Origin: Brevibacterium aurantiacum
Lineage (GTDB): Bacteria; Actinomycetota; Actinomycetes; Actinomycetales; Brevibacteriaceae
Direction: 5' to 3'
NCBI RefSeq assembly: GCF_900169065.1
Contig: NZ_FXZB01000014.1
Location: forward strand, 62,001 to 126,000
DNA: 64,000 bases
This document shows positions 53,101 through 60,937 of the stretch, piece by piece. The notes beneath the pieces were generated by a model, which saw nothing but the letters and a program-made list of their open reading frames with translations, searched no databases and was not told the DNA's origin. The position numbers and the translations under genes are program-made. Within the stretch, counting starts at the first letter, position 1. Every line of letters starts with the position of its first letter.

Positions 53101-53689
53101 AACTGGGAACCGTGGCGGAGTGTCAAATACGCGCCTGGTTCTCGATCTGTATCGCCCCGGCCGCGGTGTAGAGCTTCTTCGCGAGGTAGTTCTCCTCGTT
53201 GTCGATGGTCGCCCCGCCGAGGCTGGCGATCCCCATCGTGCGACGCAGCGGGTGGCCCTTGTCGTCGAAGTCCTCCCAATGCTTGCGGCGGGCTTCGATG
53301 AAGCGGTCGGCGACCATATCGATGGCGGTGGGCAGATCGAGCTTCTGCCAGTCTTTGGCTCGGGGCGCTCGGTAGAGGACGTCGGTGATGCGTCCATTGG
53401 CGTTGACGAGCTGTTCGCTGGCCGCGCCCTTGGGGCAGAGACGTCCGCGTGAGATCGGTGAGTCCGGGTCGCCTTCGATCTGGATGACCTTGTCATCCTT
53501 GACGAAGACCTTCTGACCACAGCCGACGGCGCAGTACGGACAGACCGACTGCACGACCTTGTCCGCTGTGGCGGTACGTGAGGTGGTGTCGCGGGTTTTC
53601 TGGGACACCACTGATTCGCCGCGCCCCGACGCATCGGAGGATCGCAGCTGCCGGATCACCGGCCACTCGAGAGGACTGAACCGAGCCAT
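50129..53689 (-). CDS. formate dehydrogenase catalytic subunit, selenoprotein (TGA-encoded Sec189)
   Basis: 1186 residues when the in-frame TGA at 53123-53125 is read as selenocysteine. Oxidises formate to CO2 using bis-MGD with Mo or W. N-terminal 4Fe-4S cluster CPYCAVGCGQ...GRLCPKG; the active site reads NQARI-Sec-HSATVPSLGTSFGRGGATQ, the expected Sec-His pair; a molybdopterin-dinucleotide domain lies near the C-terminus (GWATLVSPRAAIEARVLVTRRM). N-terminus LEWPVIRQL matches actinobacterial enzymes and has no Tat RR motif. The last 130 or so residues are an acidic disordered tail ending GNEEED. A TAGGGT box 6 nt before the ATG suggests a leaderless mRNA. Confidence 0.95.
53093..53125 (-). 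promoter_or_regulatory. selenocysteine TGA with bacterial SECIS-like hairpin
   Basis: TGA (53125-53123) is followed by 11 nt and then a perfect 7-bp stem, GGTTCCC (53111-53105) and GGGAACC (53099-53093), with loop AGTTT. The loop holds GU, as bSECIS loops recognised by SelB do, at the usual distance from the UGA. The frame continues open for 990 codons after the TGA. Confidence 0.9.
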
Positions 53690-53798
53690 GGCTCAACCCT
53701 AGCCCTTCTCGGTGGCCGATGGTGACCAAATCGCCCACGATCATCCGTCGGTGTTTCACGAGGTGAGACGCGGTGATCTCATTCGCCGAGGTGGCTCC

Positions 53799-54509
53799 TC
53801 AGTCGGTCACCATGTGCGCCAGGAGCACGCTGTCGTCGATTTCGGATGGCTTCCCGTCCGGGCCTTCGACCTCGCGGGTGCGAAGCTCACCCAGTTCGAT
53901 CTCCCAGCGAGCCGGGCTGCCGCCGATGAGCAGGGCGAAGTCTCCGTTCGGGGTGACCGGTTCATGATGATGGCCGAGTCCGTGGCCCAGTTCGTCATCA
54001 TGGTTCTCGGCCCAGTCCGGCATCTCCGCATGGGAGATGAGCAGAATTCTGCCGCCCGGTGCAACGTACTCAGCCAAGCGGCCGACGAGTTCTTCCCGGG
54101 TGTCGGGCAACCGGGTGTGGAGGAAACAGCCGAGGACGAGGTCGAAGCCGCCTCGGCGAGGTTCGGGGTCACTCCACGTGGTGATGTCGGCGACCTCGAG
54201 CTTCACGCTCACACCTTTTGCCTCGGCAATCTCGCCGGCACGGTCGATTGCGGTCTGGGACAGGTCGATTCCGGTCGCGTCCCAGCCCTGCTCGGCCAGC
54301 CAGGTGACGTCGGCGCCCTCACCGCAGCCGACGTCGAGGACGCGGCCGGGGGTGAGGCCGCGGACCACGGCGACGAGCGACTCGTTGGGGTTGCCCGACC
54401 AGATCGCCTCGCCGGTGCCGGCGTAGCGCTCCTCCCAGGCAGCGACGGTGTCAGGGACTCCCTCATTCGAGGCGGAATCCTGAGAAACAGCCTGCTGGGG
54501 TTCGGTCAC
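53799..54509 (-). CDS. class I SAM-dependent methyltransferase
   Basis: 236 residues. VLDVGCGEGADVTWLAEQGWDATGIDLSQTAIDRAGEIAE shows motif I and the acidic SAM ribose ligand; FDLVLGCFLHTRLP and GGRILLISHAEMPDW follow. A His-rich stretch (DELGHGLGHHHEP) might bind a metal. It resembles tellurite-resistance/thiopurine-type (TehB-like) methyltransferases in motif order. The GTG start overlaps the thioredoxin stop by 4 nt (GTGA), so both are one translational unit, suggesting a role in redox or metalloid detoxification (inference). Confidence 0.85.
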   Translation of the reverse strand: MTEPQQAVSQDSASNEGVPDTVAAWEERYAGTGEAIWSGNPNESLVAVVRGLTPGRVLDVGCGEGADVTWLAEQGWDATGIDLSQTAIDRAGEIAEAKGVSVKLEVADITTWSDPEPRRGGFDLVLGCFLHTRLPDTREELVGRLAEYVAPGGRILLISHAEMPDWAENHDDELGHGLGHHHEPVTPNGDFALLIGGSPARWEIELGELRTREVEGPDGKPSEIDDSVLLAHMVTD

Positions 54510-54964
54510 TGTGCCGATCCTGGTCCGGAGGCCTGCTGCCCGGCTTCGGGAGCTGACTGGCTTGCATCTTCGGGAATGGCCGAGGGATCCGCCTGGTCGA
54601 CTCCGGCTTCCTGCTTGGCCAGTTCGGCGCGGACTTCGTCCATGTCGAGGTCCTTGACTGCGGTGATGACTTGCTCGAGCTGGGGTGCGGCGAGAGCGCC
54701 AGGCTGGGCGAAGACGACGATGCCCTCACGGAAGGCGACGAGCGTCGGGATCGAGGAGATCGCGAAGAGACCTGCGAGCTCCTGCTGTGCCTCGGTGTCG
54801 ACCTTGCCGAAGACCACGTCCGAGTTCTGTTCGGAGGCCTCTTCGTACACGGGGGCGAACTGCTTGCAGGGGCCGCACCAGTCGGCCCAGAAGTCGAGAA
54901 GGAGGATCGAGCTGTCGGTGATGGTTGACTCGAAGTTGTCTTTGGTGATTTCAATCGTAGACAT
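54506..54964 (-). CDS. trxA: thioredoxin with acidic C-terminal extension
   Basis: 152 residues. Thioredoxin fold over the first 105, with LLDFWADWCGPCKQFAPVYEE (active site WCGPC) and the cis-Pro in SIPTLVAFREG. The last 45 residues are an Ala/Gln/Pro/Glu-rich tail (QADPSAIPEDASQSAP) beyond the usual 105-110 residue length. No Shine-Dalgarno sequence; TAGACT ends 6 nt before the ATG. Coupled to the downstream methyltransferase. Confidence 0.9.
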   Translation of the reverse strand: MSTIEITKDNFESTITDSSILLLDFWADWCGPCKQFAPVYEEASEQNSDVVFGKVDTEAQQELAGLFAISSIPTLVAFREGIVVFAQPGALAAPQLEQVITAVKDLDMDEVRAELAKQEAGVDQADPSAIPEDASQSAPEAGQQASGPGSAQ

Positions 54965-54970
54965 CCGGGC

Positions 54971-54976
54971 AGTCTA
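54971..54976 (-). promoter_or_regulatory. -10 box of a leaderless thioredoxin promoter
   Basis: TAGACT on the minus strand, then GCCCGG, then ATG at 54964. If transcription starts 7 nt after the hexamer, the mRNA begins at the A of the start codon. The -35 region (AGACAG) is weak. Confidence 0.5.
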
Positions 54977-55062
54977 AACGCCGACTATGAATACTGTCTG
55001 GACGCATTCGCAGTCTGGACTCCTGTTCGGACAGCCGCTCACTCTCTTTGGTCAGCACCAAA

Positions 55063-55119
55063 CGTCTGCAGATCAGTCGACCGTTTGCAGCTGAGTCAAT
55101 CGTGTGCAGTTCAGTCGAC
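55063..55119. repeat. three head-to-tail 19-bp repeats at the LCP gene 3' end
   Basis: Units at 55063-55081, 55082-55100 and 55101-55119 share the pattern CGTNTGCAGNTSAGTCRAY, with 14 of 19 positions invariant. The third unit runs into the stop codon and last codons of the LCP gene. Function unknown; possibly a protein-binding array or slippage product. Confidence 0.75.
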
Positions 55120-56145
55120 GAGGTCACCGATCGGCTCATCTGCGGTGATGGCCGAGAAGACGGCGTCGGCTGCCGGAGACTTGACGACTCGGTTCTGATT
55201 GCCAGGTGCCGGCTGCCACGGCATGATGTTGAAGCTGATCGAGTCTTTGGGCACCGATGACACTGTCGAGGCCAGCGATCCAAGCGCCGAGACCGAGTCA
55301 AGGTCATTATCGACGCGCAGAGACGAGGTGACCGCGTCAAGGAAGTTGTACAGCCGGTCGGGCCGCGACAGGGTGTGAGAGCTCTTGGCTCTGTCGATGA
55401 TCGAGTCCATGACCATCTGCTGGTTGCCCATGCGGGAGATGTCGCTGCCGTCGCCGACGGCGTGCCGGGTCCGCGCGAGCGCCAGGGCAGCGGTGCCGCG
55501 CAGCGTCTGCTCTCCGGCTGGGAGATCGAGATTCGCCTTATCGTCGTACAGGGGTTCGTCGAGATCGACGACGATTCCGTCCAGTGCGTCGACGATGGTG
55601 GCGAAGCCGTCGAAATTGACTTCGATGAAGTGATCGACGCGGACTCCCGTGAGCTCTTCGGCCGCGGAGACCGAGCACGCCGGGCCCTGGTTGAGCGCCG
55701 AATTGATCATGGCGCGCCGAGGTTCCGAAGCCCCCGAGCCGGTGTCCTGACAGGCAGGCATGTCCATCATCGTGTCGCGGGGAATCTGAATGGCGTCGAT
55801 GCGTGAAGAGTCATCGGAGATGTGGGCCAGGATCATCGCGTCGCTGCGGGCACCGTCGCCTGAGCCGTAGTCATCGGCATCCAGTTCCCGGGTATCTGAG
55901 CCGAGGATGAGGACGTTGAGTTCGTCTGTGATCTTCTCGGGCACCTCGCCGCCTCCCGCTCGCAGAGGAGAGGAGGTGATGTTCGACTTCAAGCCGTTCA
56001 CAAGGGTGACGACCGTGACCGGTACCGCGATGACGAGGACCGCGAGGATGGCGACGACGGTGCGGCGGCGACGGTATTTCATGGCCAGGCGGCGCTGACG
56101 GCGTGGGCCGATTTCGGAGGAAGGGCCGGTTTCGCGGTGCTGCAT
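55111..56145 (-). CDS. LytR-CpsA-Psr (LCP) family phosphotransferase
   Basis: 344 residues. Membrane enzyme attaching anionic glycopolymers from lipid carriers to peptidoglycan. Short basic cytoplasmic tail (KYRRRR), TM helix (TVVAILAVLVIAVPVTVVTLV, about 29-50), then the LCP domain: LNVLILGSDTRE, RSDAMILAHISDDSSRIDAIQIPRDTMMDMP, DHFIEVNFDGFATIVDALDGI, LALARTRHAVGDGSDISRMGNQQMVM. All conserved Asp/Arg positions are present. ATG at 56145 lacks a ribosome site; ATG 63 bases inside (MKYRRRR) is an alternative. Confidence 0.9.
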   Translation of the reverse strand: MQHRETGPSSEIGPRRQRRLAMKYRRRRTVVAILAVLVIAVPVTVVTLVNGLKSNITSSPLRAGGGEVPEKITDELNVLILGSDTRELDADDYGSGDGARSDAMILAHISDDSSRIDAIQIPRDTMMDMPACQDTGSGASEPRRAMINSALNQGPACSVSAAEELTGVRVDHFIEVNFDGFATIVDALDGIVVDLDEPLYDDKANLDLPAGEQTLRGTAALALARTRHAVGDGSDISRMGNQQMVMDSIIDRAKSSHTLSRPDRLYNFLDAVTSSLRVDNDLDSVSALGSLASTVSSVPKDSISFNIMPWQPAPGNQNRVVKSPAADAVFSAITADEPIGDLVD

Positions 56146-56685
56146 AGAACGTCAATTCGAAGTGGACGACGGATTGCATACAATCCTAATTATAATTTCT
56201 CCGAACTTTCTGGCACCGATGCCCGAAACACTCTGTTAGAGTTAAATTGTTCCCGTACGAAACAGTGCGGAGCACATGGTGTCGCGAGCGTAGGTAGATT
56301 CGCTTGGCACCGTGCGGTTGCCAGTTGGCGCGTGTCTACCGTCCGCGCCTCATAAGATTTTTTATACTTTTCAGTCCAGCCGTTCTACGGCTTCCATCCC
56401 GCACCTTCGAGTGCATTACCGATACCGAGCTTTCCCGCTTTCGCCTGAGACAAGGATTCTTCACATCAGCACGAATTCCGGAACGTCGGTTTCACCACAG
56501 TTTTTCGTCGGACCTGCGTTCAATGCGCAGACCATCCAACGAGAAATCACACACTCAGACGATCAGCTTGTCGACTCTGTCGATCAGATCAGGTCTCTGA
56601 GAGTGTGAACAGCCGGGCCCGCAAAAGGGTCCGACCATCCAGATCGCTTCGGCGATCACCAGTTTAAAATAAGGATACAAAGATT
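56146..56685. other. long intergenic region with cold-shock leader
   Basis: 540 bp, more AT-rich than average, between the divergent LCP and csp genes. Two overlapping open frames of 98 codons (56304-56600 and 56312-56608) lie here; neither resembles a protein or has a ribosome site. The stretch before 56686 is probably promoter plus a long structured 5' leader, as known for cspA-type genes. Confidence 0.55.
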
Positions 56686-56889
56686 ATGGCTACAGGTACC
56701 GTGAAATGGTTCAACTCGGAAAAAGGTTTCGGATTCATCCAGCCTGACGATGGTTCAGCAGACGTCTTCACTCACTTCTCCGCGATCGAATCGACCGGCT
56801 ACCGTGAGCTCACCGAAGGTCAGAACGTTGAGTTCGACTCGGAAATGGGTTCCAAGGGCCTCCAGGCCACCAGCGTTCGTCCCCTCTGA
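56686..56889 (+). CDS. cold-shock domain protein (CspA family)
   Basis: 67 residues, full family length. RNP1 KGFGFIQP and RNP2 DVFTHFSAI are intact in [20 protein letters not shown] and following. RNA chaperone binding single-stranded RNA or DNA. ATG has AAGGA about 12 nt upstream. A hairpin TGCTGA-TTCG-TCAGCA lies at 56925-56940, and a larger structure with 11-bp arms follows. Confidence 0.97.
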   Translation: MATGTVKWFNSEKGFGFIQPDDGSADVFTHFSAIESTGYRELTEGQNVEFDSEMGSKGLQATSVRPL

Positions 56890-56980
56890 GAAAACCCGTA
56901 ACTCTCCGGTCCCGGCCTGAGCGCTGCTGATTCGTCAGCAACGATCACCTCGCGGGAGCGAAGTTACCCTCAGTTTTACC

Positions 56981-57044
56981 AAAAGCGTGTGTTCGCGTTT
57001 GGAGCTTGTGTTCTCACTTGCTCCGAGCACGACCACACGCTTTT
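56981..57044. terminator. long inverted repeat, probable bidirectional terminator between csp and marR
   Basis: AAAAGCGTGTG (56981-56991) pairs perfectly with CACACGCTTTT (57034-57044). Inside, GGAGC (57001-57005) pairs with GCTCC (57020-57024). Located between convergent genes. The AAAA/TTTT ends would give a T-run in both directions. Confidence 0.55.
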
Positions 57045-57153
57045 CGGCGTTCCGGGGCTGAGATTCAGCAACGCTGACATCCTGCAGTGCTGACACCCTG
57101 CGGTCATGCCGCGAGGATCCAGCGACAGTTCCGAGCAGGAGCGTCCGCGGACA

Positions 57154-57585
57154 TCAGTCCTCTGCCGCAACGGGTCGCCGCGCGAAAGACGGAGCCAAGC
57201 GCCCCAGCAATTCGGTCAGCTGTTCCTGTTCTGCGGCGTCGAAGACGTCGCCCAGAAGGGTGGTGGCCTTCTCCTCGGCGACCTTGACGGCATCCTGGTA
57301 GAGCTCGGCACCGACATCGGTCACGCACACGAGTGAAATCCTCGCGTCGTGCGGATCGGAGTCCCGCGCCAGGTATCCAAGTTTTTCAAGCGGTGCGACC
57401 AGGCGGGCAATCCCCGACGGGGTGATTCCCAGGCGATCAGCCAATTCGACGCGACGCAATCGTCGATCCGGGGCAGCGCACAGACTCTGCAGCACGCTCA
57501 TATCGTTCAGCGTCAGTCCCTGAACCTCCAGCTTCCTCCGGATTTCGGTGTCCGCCCGAACGAGTCGCATACACAGCTCCAACAT
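57154..57585 (-). CDS. MarR-family transcriptional regulator
   Basis: 143 residues. Winged helix with NDMSVLQSLCAAPDRRLRRVELADRLGITPSGIARLVAPLEKLGYLARDSDPHDARISLVCVT, the classic MarR recognition helix and DxR wing. Two cysteines (LELCMRLV, LCAAP) might sense oxidants. ATG at 57585 has AAAGG 9 nt upstream. A perfect 12-bp palindrome sits 28 bp before its start, in the promoter shared with the divergent small membrane protein. Confidence 0.9.
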   Translation of the reverse strand: MLELCMRLVRADTEIRRKLEVQGLTLNDMSVLQSLCAAPDRRLRRVELADRLGITPSGIARLVAPLEKLGYLARDSDPHDARISLVCVTDVGAELYQDAVKVAEEKATTLLGDVFDAAEQEQLTELLGRLAPSFARRPVAAED

Positions 57586-57612
57586 GAAGTACAACCTTTC
57601 ATTGTCAACTCA

Positions 57613-57624
57613 TTGAGTACTCAA
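57613..57624. promoter_or_regulatory. perfect palindrome, probable MarR operator
   Basis: TTGAGTACTCAA is fully self-complementary and lies between the divergent marR (28 bp) and membrane-protein gene (130 bp). MarR dimers bind such AT-flanked palindromes. Confidence 0.6.
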
Positions 57625-57754
57625 CGATATGTCATGCAGATTGCAATTCAAAAATTGTCATGCGGAAACACTGAATGATGAACCTCTTGCGGGCAATGAG
57701 CTGAGGTTCGCCGATCCATTGTCGACAGCTCGCTTGGCAACTACGGTTTCAATT

Positions 57755-58240
57755 ATGGAATCACAGTCGTACTACCAAAACAAGCACAATACCCAAGCTC
57801 AACACCCGCCACCTGCACCGCTGGCGCTTCGCTGGCTGGTGGTCGGAGTCGTCGCCAGCATCATCCTGCTCATCGCCCTGCCCATCGTCATGATGATCGA
57901 TCAGGCTGGCCTCAGAGCTGCCATCGAGGAAGACACTGGAGGCAGCTTGGATCCCGAGTGGAAGGACTGGGTGCTCGTCGCGACCATCGTCTACGCAGTG
58001 GTGCTCCACCTCGTCGACGTCGCCCTGCTGCTCTGGTTAGTTCCCAAAGTCCTGCGCGGGCGCAATTGGGCTCGCATCACGTTGACGGTCTATCTGATTG
58101 TCGCCACCTATTTCAGCCTCTACTCGGCCACCCAGGGAGCAATGTTCCTGTGGGCCGTGATCCCCACGGATATTCTCCACGTCCTCATGATCGGCCTGCT
58201 CTGGATACCTTCCTCCGTGCGCCGGTACTTCGGGCCTTAA
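57755..58240 (+). CDS. four-TM membrane protein of unknown function
   Basis: 161 residues. Polar N-terminus (ESQSYYQNKHNTQAQHPPP), then four predicted TM helices (LVVGVVASIILLIALPIVMMI; WVLVATIVYAVVLHLVDVALLLWL; ITLTVYLIVATYFSLY; MFLWAVIPTDILHVLMIGLLWI). Resembles small uncharacterised actinobacterial membrane proteins. Start chosen at the ATG before ESQSYYQ; a possible TACGGT -10 sits 7 nt upstream and no ribosome site is seen. The MarR palindrome upstream suggests it is the MarR target. Confidence 0.7.
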   Translation: MESQSYYQNKHNTQAQHPPPAPLALRWLVVGVVASIILLIALPIVMMIDQAGLRAAIEEDTGGSLDPEWKDWVLVATIVYAVVLHLVDVALLLWLVPKVLRGRNWARITLTVYLIVATYFSLYSATQGAMFLWAVIPTDILHVLMIGLLWIPSSVRRYFGP

Positions 58241-58345
58241 CAATCTATGACTCACCAGCTGTGACGCCGCCGACTCACCTCCATGCATGCAGCCCTTCCG
58301 GTTGCTACGGTGATACAGCTGTCCTGCCACCGGAAAGGATCTCTT

Positions 58346-58987
58346 GTGCCCAAGCTCATCGATCATGAGAGTCGGCGCGAGGAGATCGCCGCAGCAGCAT
58401 GGCGGGTCATCGTTCGAGACGGGGTCGCCGGAGCATCTGTGCGCTCGGTCGCCGCAGAAGCCGGGCTGTCCGTCGGTTCGCTCCGGCACGTCTTCGCAAG
58501 CCAGTCCCAGCTCCTCGCCTTCGCCATGAAACTGGTCATCGACCGGGCCGGCGAGCGCGTACGGAGACTTCCGCGTGCACCGAGTCCGCTGGAGTCGGCC
58601 GAGGCCATCGCGGAAGAGCTGCTTCCTCTGGACGAGGATCGACGCCTCGAGATGGAGGTCTACCTCGCTCTCTTCTCCGCCTCGGGTGCCGATCCGAACC
58701 TGCAGGAGACGAAGCAGGACGCTTGGAGGCGAGTGCGCACGACCTGCCGCATCATCATCGACCAAGCGGTTGGAGCGGAGGCCAAGGACCGGCCCGAGCG
58801 GATCGAGACCGAGGTGATTCTGCTTCACGCCGTCATCGACGGTCTGGCATCCCATCTGGTGTGGCAGCCCACAGAACTGAAACCACACGATGCTCGGCGA
58901 GCCCTCGTCGAGCATCTTCAGCAGATGCAGGCGCGATTGTCCGAGAGTAGCGTTGGAACTCCTGAGGTCCCCACACAGAATTGGTGA
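58346..58987 (+). CDS. TetR-family transcriptional regulator
   Basis: 213 residues. HTH: RREEIAAAAWRVIVRDGVAGASVRSVAAEAGLSVGSLRHVFASQSQLL, with the BetI/PksA-like pattern (GSLRHVF) rather than the common GTLYRHF. C-terminal helical dimer and ligand domain. The GTG start has AAAGGA 6 nt upstream. The HAD gene starts 8 nt after its stop, so they are co-transcribed. Confidence 0.87.
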   Translation: MPKLIDHESRREEIAAAAWRVIVRDGVAGASVRSVAAEAGLSVGSLRHVFASQSQLLAFAMKLVIDRAGERVRRLPRAPSPLESAEAIAEELLPLDEDRRLEMEVYLALFSASGADPNLQETKQDAWRRVRTTCRIIIDQAVGAEAKDRPERIETEVILLHAVIDGLASHLVWQPTELKPHDARRALVEHLQQMQARLSESSVGTPEVPTQNW

Positions 58988-58994
58988 TTCCACG

Positions 58995-59639
58995 ATGTCT
59001 CAGCCGACCGACCTGCACCCCACCACCGTCGTCTTCGACCTGGGCAACGTGCTCATAGGCTGGGATCAGACTGGCCCTCTGGCCGATCAGCTGACCCGCG
59101 ACGAGTGGAATGCTTTTGCCGCCGAGGCTGACTTCGGCACGCTGAATACGCTGGCCGATCGCGGGGTTCCGATCACAGAGGTGGTCGCACGGGCGGCCGA
59201 ATCAGATCCACGGCACGGTGAGATCGTCGCCGCCTACTATGACCGCTTCGATCGGTCCCTGACCGGTCCGATTCAGGGAATGGCCGAGGTCGTCGCCGAG
59301 CTCAAGGCCTCGGAGATCAGGTTGCTGGGTCTCTCGAACTGGTCGGCCGAAACCTTTCACCATGCCCCGAAGGTCGCACCGGCGATCAACGAGCTCGAAG
59401 ACATCGTGGTCTCTGGGAGAGAGAAGCTGATCAAACCCGACGCTGAGATCTTCCACCTCCTCAGCCGACGCTTCGACCTCGTACCCGAGCAGACTGTCTT
59501 CGTCGATGACCTGCAGGCGAACATCGATGCCGCAAACCAGCTCGGATTCGTCGGCCTGCTCTTCACCGGCGCCCAGCAGCTTCGCAACGACCTGCACGCC
59601 CTCGGGCTCCTCGGCTCCCCTGCTAACGTGGAAAACTGA
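58995..59639 (+). CDS. HAD-superfamily hydrolase
   Basis: 214 residues. Motif I VVFDLGNVLIGW (nucleophile DLGN, variant of DxD), motif II LLGLSNWSAETF, motif III Lys in REKLIKPDAEIF, motif IV VFVDDLQANIDAA. Belongs to the YihX/epoxide-hydrolase-like HAD group that removes phosphate from small sugars or FMN-type substrates; the substrate is unknown. Coupled to the TetR gene before it; the M20 amidohydrolase follows after 43 bp. Confidence 0.87.
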   Translation: MSQPTDLHPTTVVFDLGNVLIGWDQTGPLADQLTRDEWNAFAAEADFGTLNTLADRGVPITEVVARAAESDPRHGEIVAAYYDRFDRSLTGPIQGMAEVVAELKASEIRLLGLSNWSAETFHHAPKVAPAINELEDIVVSGREKLIKPDAEIFHLLSRRFDLVPEQTVFVDDLQANIDAANQLGFVGLLFTGAQQLRNDLHALGLLGSPANVEN

Positions 59640-59682
59640 GAACGGGTCATCCCCGACCCACACTCTTTGACGAGGAGAAGTG

Positions 59683-60906
59683 ATGACGAATACCGGTTTC
59701 CTGGACACCATCGACTCCCAGCTGGATTGGCAGCGCGACCTCTACAAAGACTTCCACCGGGAGCCCGAACTCGGCCTCGAGGAGCACAAGACCTCGGACC
59801 GGATCGAATCAGAACTCAAAGACATGGGACTCCGCGCTGAGCGCATCTCGGCCACCGGCCTTGTCGCCGTCATTGAGAACGGCAAGGGACCGACCGTTCT
59901 GGCGCGGGCCGACATCGACGCCCTCCCCATTTCCGAGGACACCGGTCTCGACTACTCCTCCACGATCGACGGTGTCATGCACGCCTGCGGCCACGACATT
60001 CACATCACCTCCCTGTTGGGCGCGGTCCGACTGCTGAATGAGAACCTCAACGCCTGGTCAGGCACGTACATCGCACTGTTCCAGCCCTCGGAAGAGAATG
60101 CGGCCGGCGCCAAAGCGATGATCGATGATGGGTTGACATCGAAGATCCCCAAGCCCGACATCGCCTACGCCCAACACGTCATGCCGATGCCCACCGGAAC
60201 GGTCAACACCAAGGCTGGGCCCGTGCTCTCCGCCGGTGATTCCGTGAAGATCACCGTGCACGGACGCGGTGCCCACGGATCCATGCCGCATCTGTCCGTG
60301 GACCCGGTGGTCCTCGCCGCCACCATCGTTCTGCGCCTGCAGACCATCGTGTCTCGGGAGACCGATCCCGGCGAGTTCGCGGTGGTCACGATCGGTGCGT
60401 CAAACTCCGGTTCGAAGTCCAACATCATTCCCGATCGGGCCGAACTTCTGCTCAACCTGCGCACCTACGACATGACGGTTCGCGATCGGATCATCGCCTC
60501 GATCGAACGCATCGTCAAGGGTGAATGCGAGGCCGCCGGCTCACCGAAGGAACCGAGCTTCGAGTACTACGATCAGTTCCCCCTCACCGACAATGATGAG
60601 GACGCCAACGATGCGGTCACCAAGGCGTTTGAGGACTACTTCGACGACGGAGTGGTTCTGCCAGCGACTCCCGCCACCGCCTCGGAGGACTTCAGCGAGA
60701 TCCCCGACGCCTTCGAGATTCCCTACGCCTACTGGATGATCGGCTGCGCCGATGCCGATGCGTACAAGAAGGCCGCCGAGGCGGGAACCGTGAACTCTGA
60801 CATCCCCGCCAACCATTCGCCCCAGTTCGCCCCGGTCATCGATCCGACGCTTGAAATCGCCACCAAGGCTCAGGTGATTGCGGCACTGTCGCAGTTGGGG
60901 AGCTGA
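59683..60906 (+). CDS. M20D-family amidohydrolase (hippurate hydrolase / aminoacylase type)
   Basis: 407 residues. Metal-dependent N-acyl or indole-conjugate amidohydrolase. Motifs: LARADIDALPISEDTG, VMHACGHDIHITSLLGA (metal Cys/His), LFQPSEENAAGAKAMIDDG (catalytic Glu pair), VHGRGAHGSMPH and the final SEDFSEIPDAFEIPYAYWMIG. The gene starts at ATG with AGGAG 5 nt upstream (a GTG one codon earlier is also possible). Substrate not decidable. Confidence 0.9.
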   Translation: MTNTGFLDTIDSQLDWQRDLYKDFHREPELGLEEHKTSDRIESELKDMGLRAERISATGLVAVIENGKGPTVLARADIDALPISEDTGLDYSSTIDGVMHACGHDIHITSLLGAVRLLNENLNAWSGTYIALFQPSEENAAGAKAMIDDGLTSKIPKPDIAYAQHVMPMPTGTVNTKAGPVLSAGDSVKITVHGRGAHGSMPHLSVDPVVLAATIVLRLQTIVSRETDPGEFAVVTIGASNSGSKSNIIPDRAELLLNLRTYDMTVRDRIIASIERIVKGECEAAGSPKEPSFEYYDQFPLTDNDEDANDAVTKAFEDYFDDGVVLPATPATASEDFSEIPDAFEIPYAYWMIGCADADAYKKAAEAGTVNSDIPANHSPQFAPVIDPTLEIATKAQVIAALSQLGS

Positions 60907-60937
60907 GGCAGCGCCCGACGACGGCTGGGCGAACTGC

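Noticed and set aside
53123-53125. Reading the TGA as a true stop, making a broken formate dehydrogenase
   Set aside because: The position is exactly the FDH active-site Sec, a SECIS-like hairpin follows, and all Sec genes are present in the window.
56304-56608. Two overlapping 98-codon frames upstream of the cold-shock gene
   Set aside because: No ribosome site, no recognisable composition, and mutually overlapping; more likely promoter and leader sequence.
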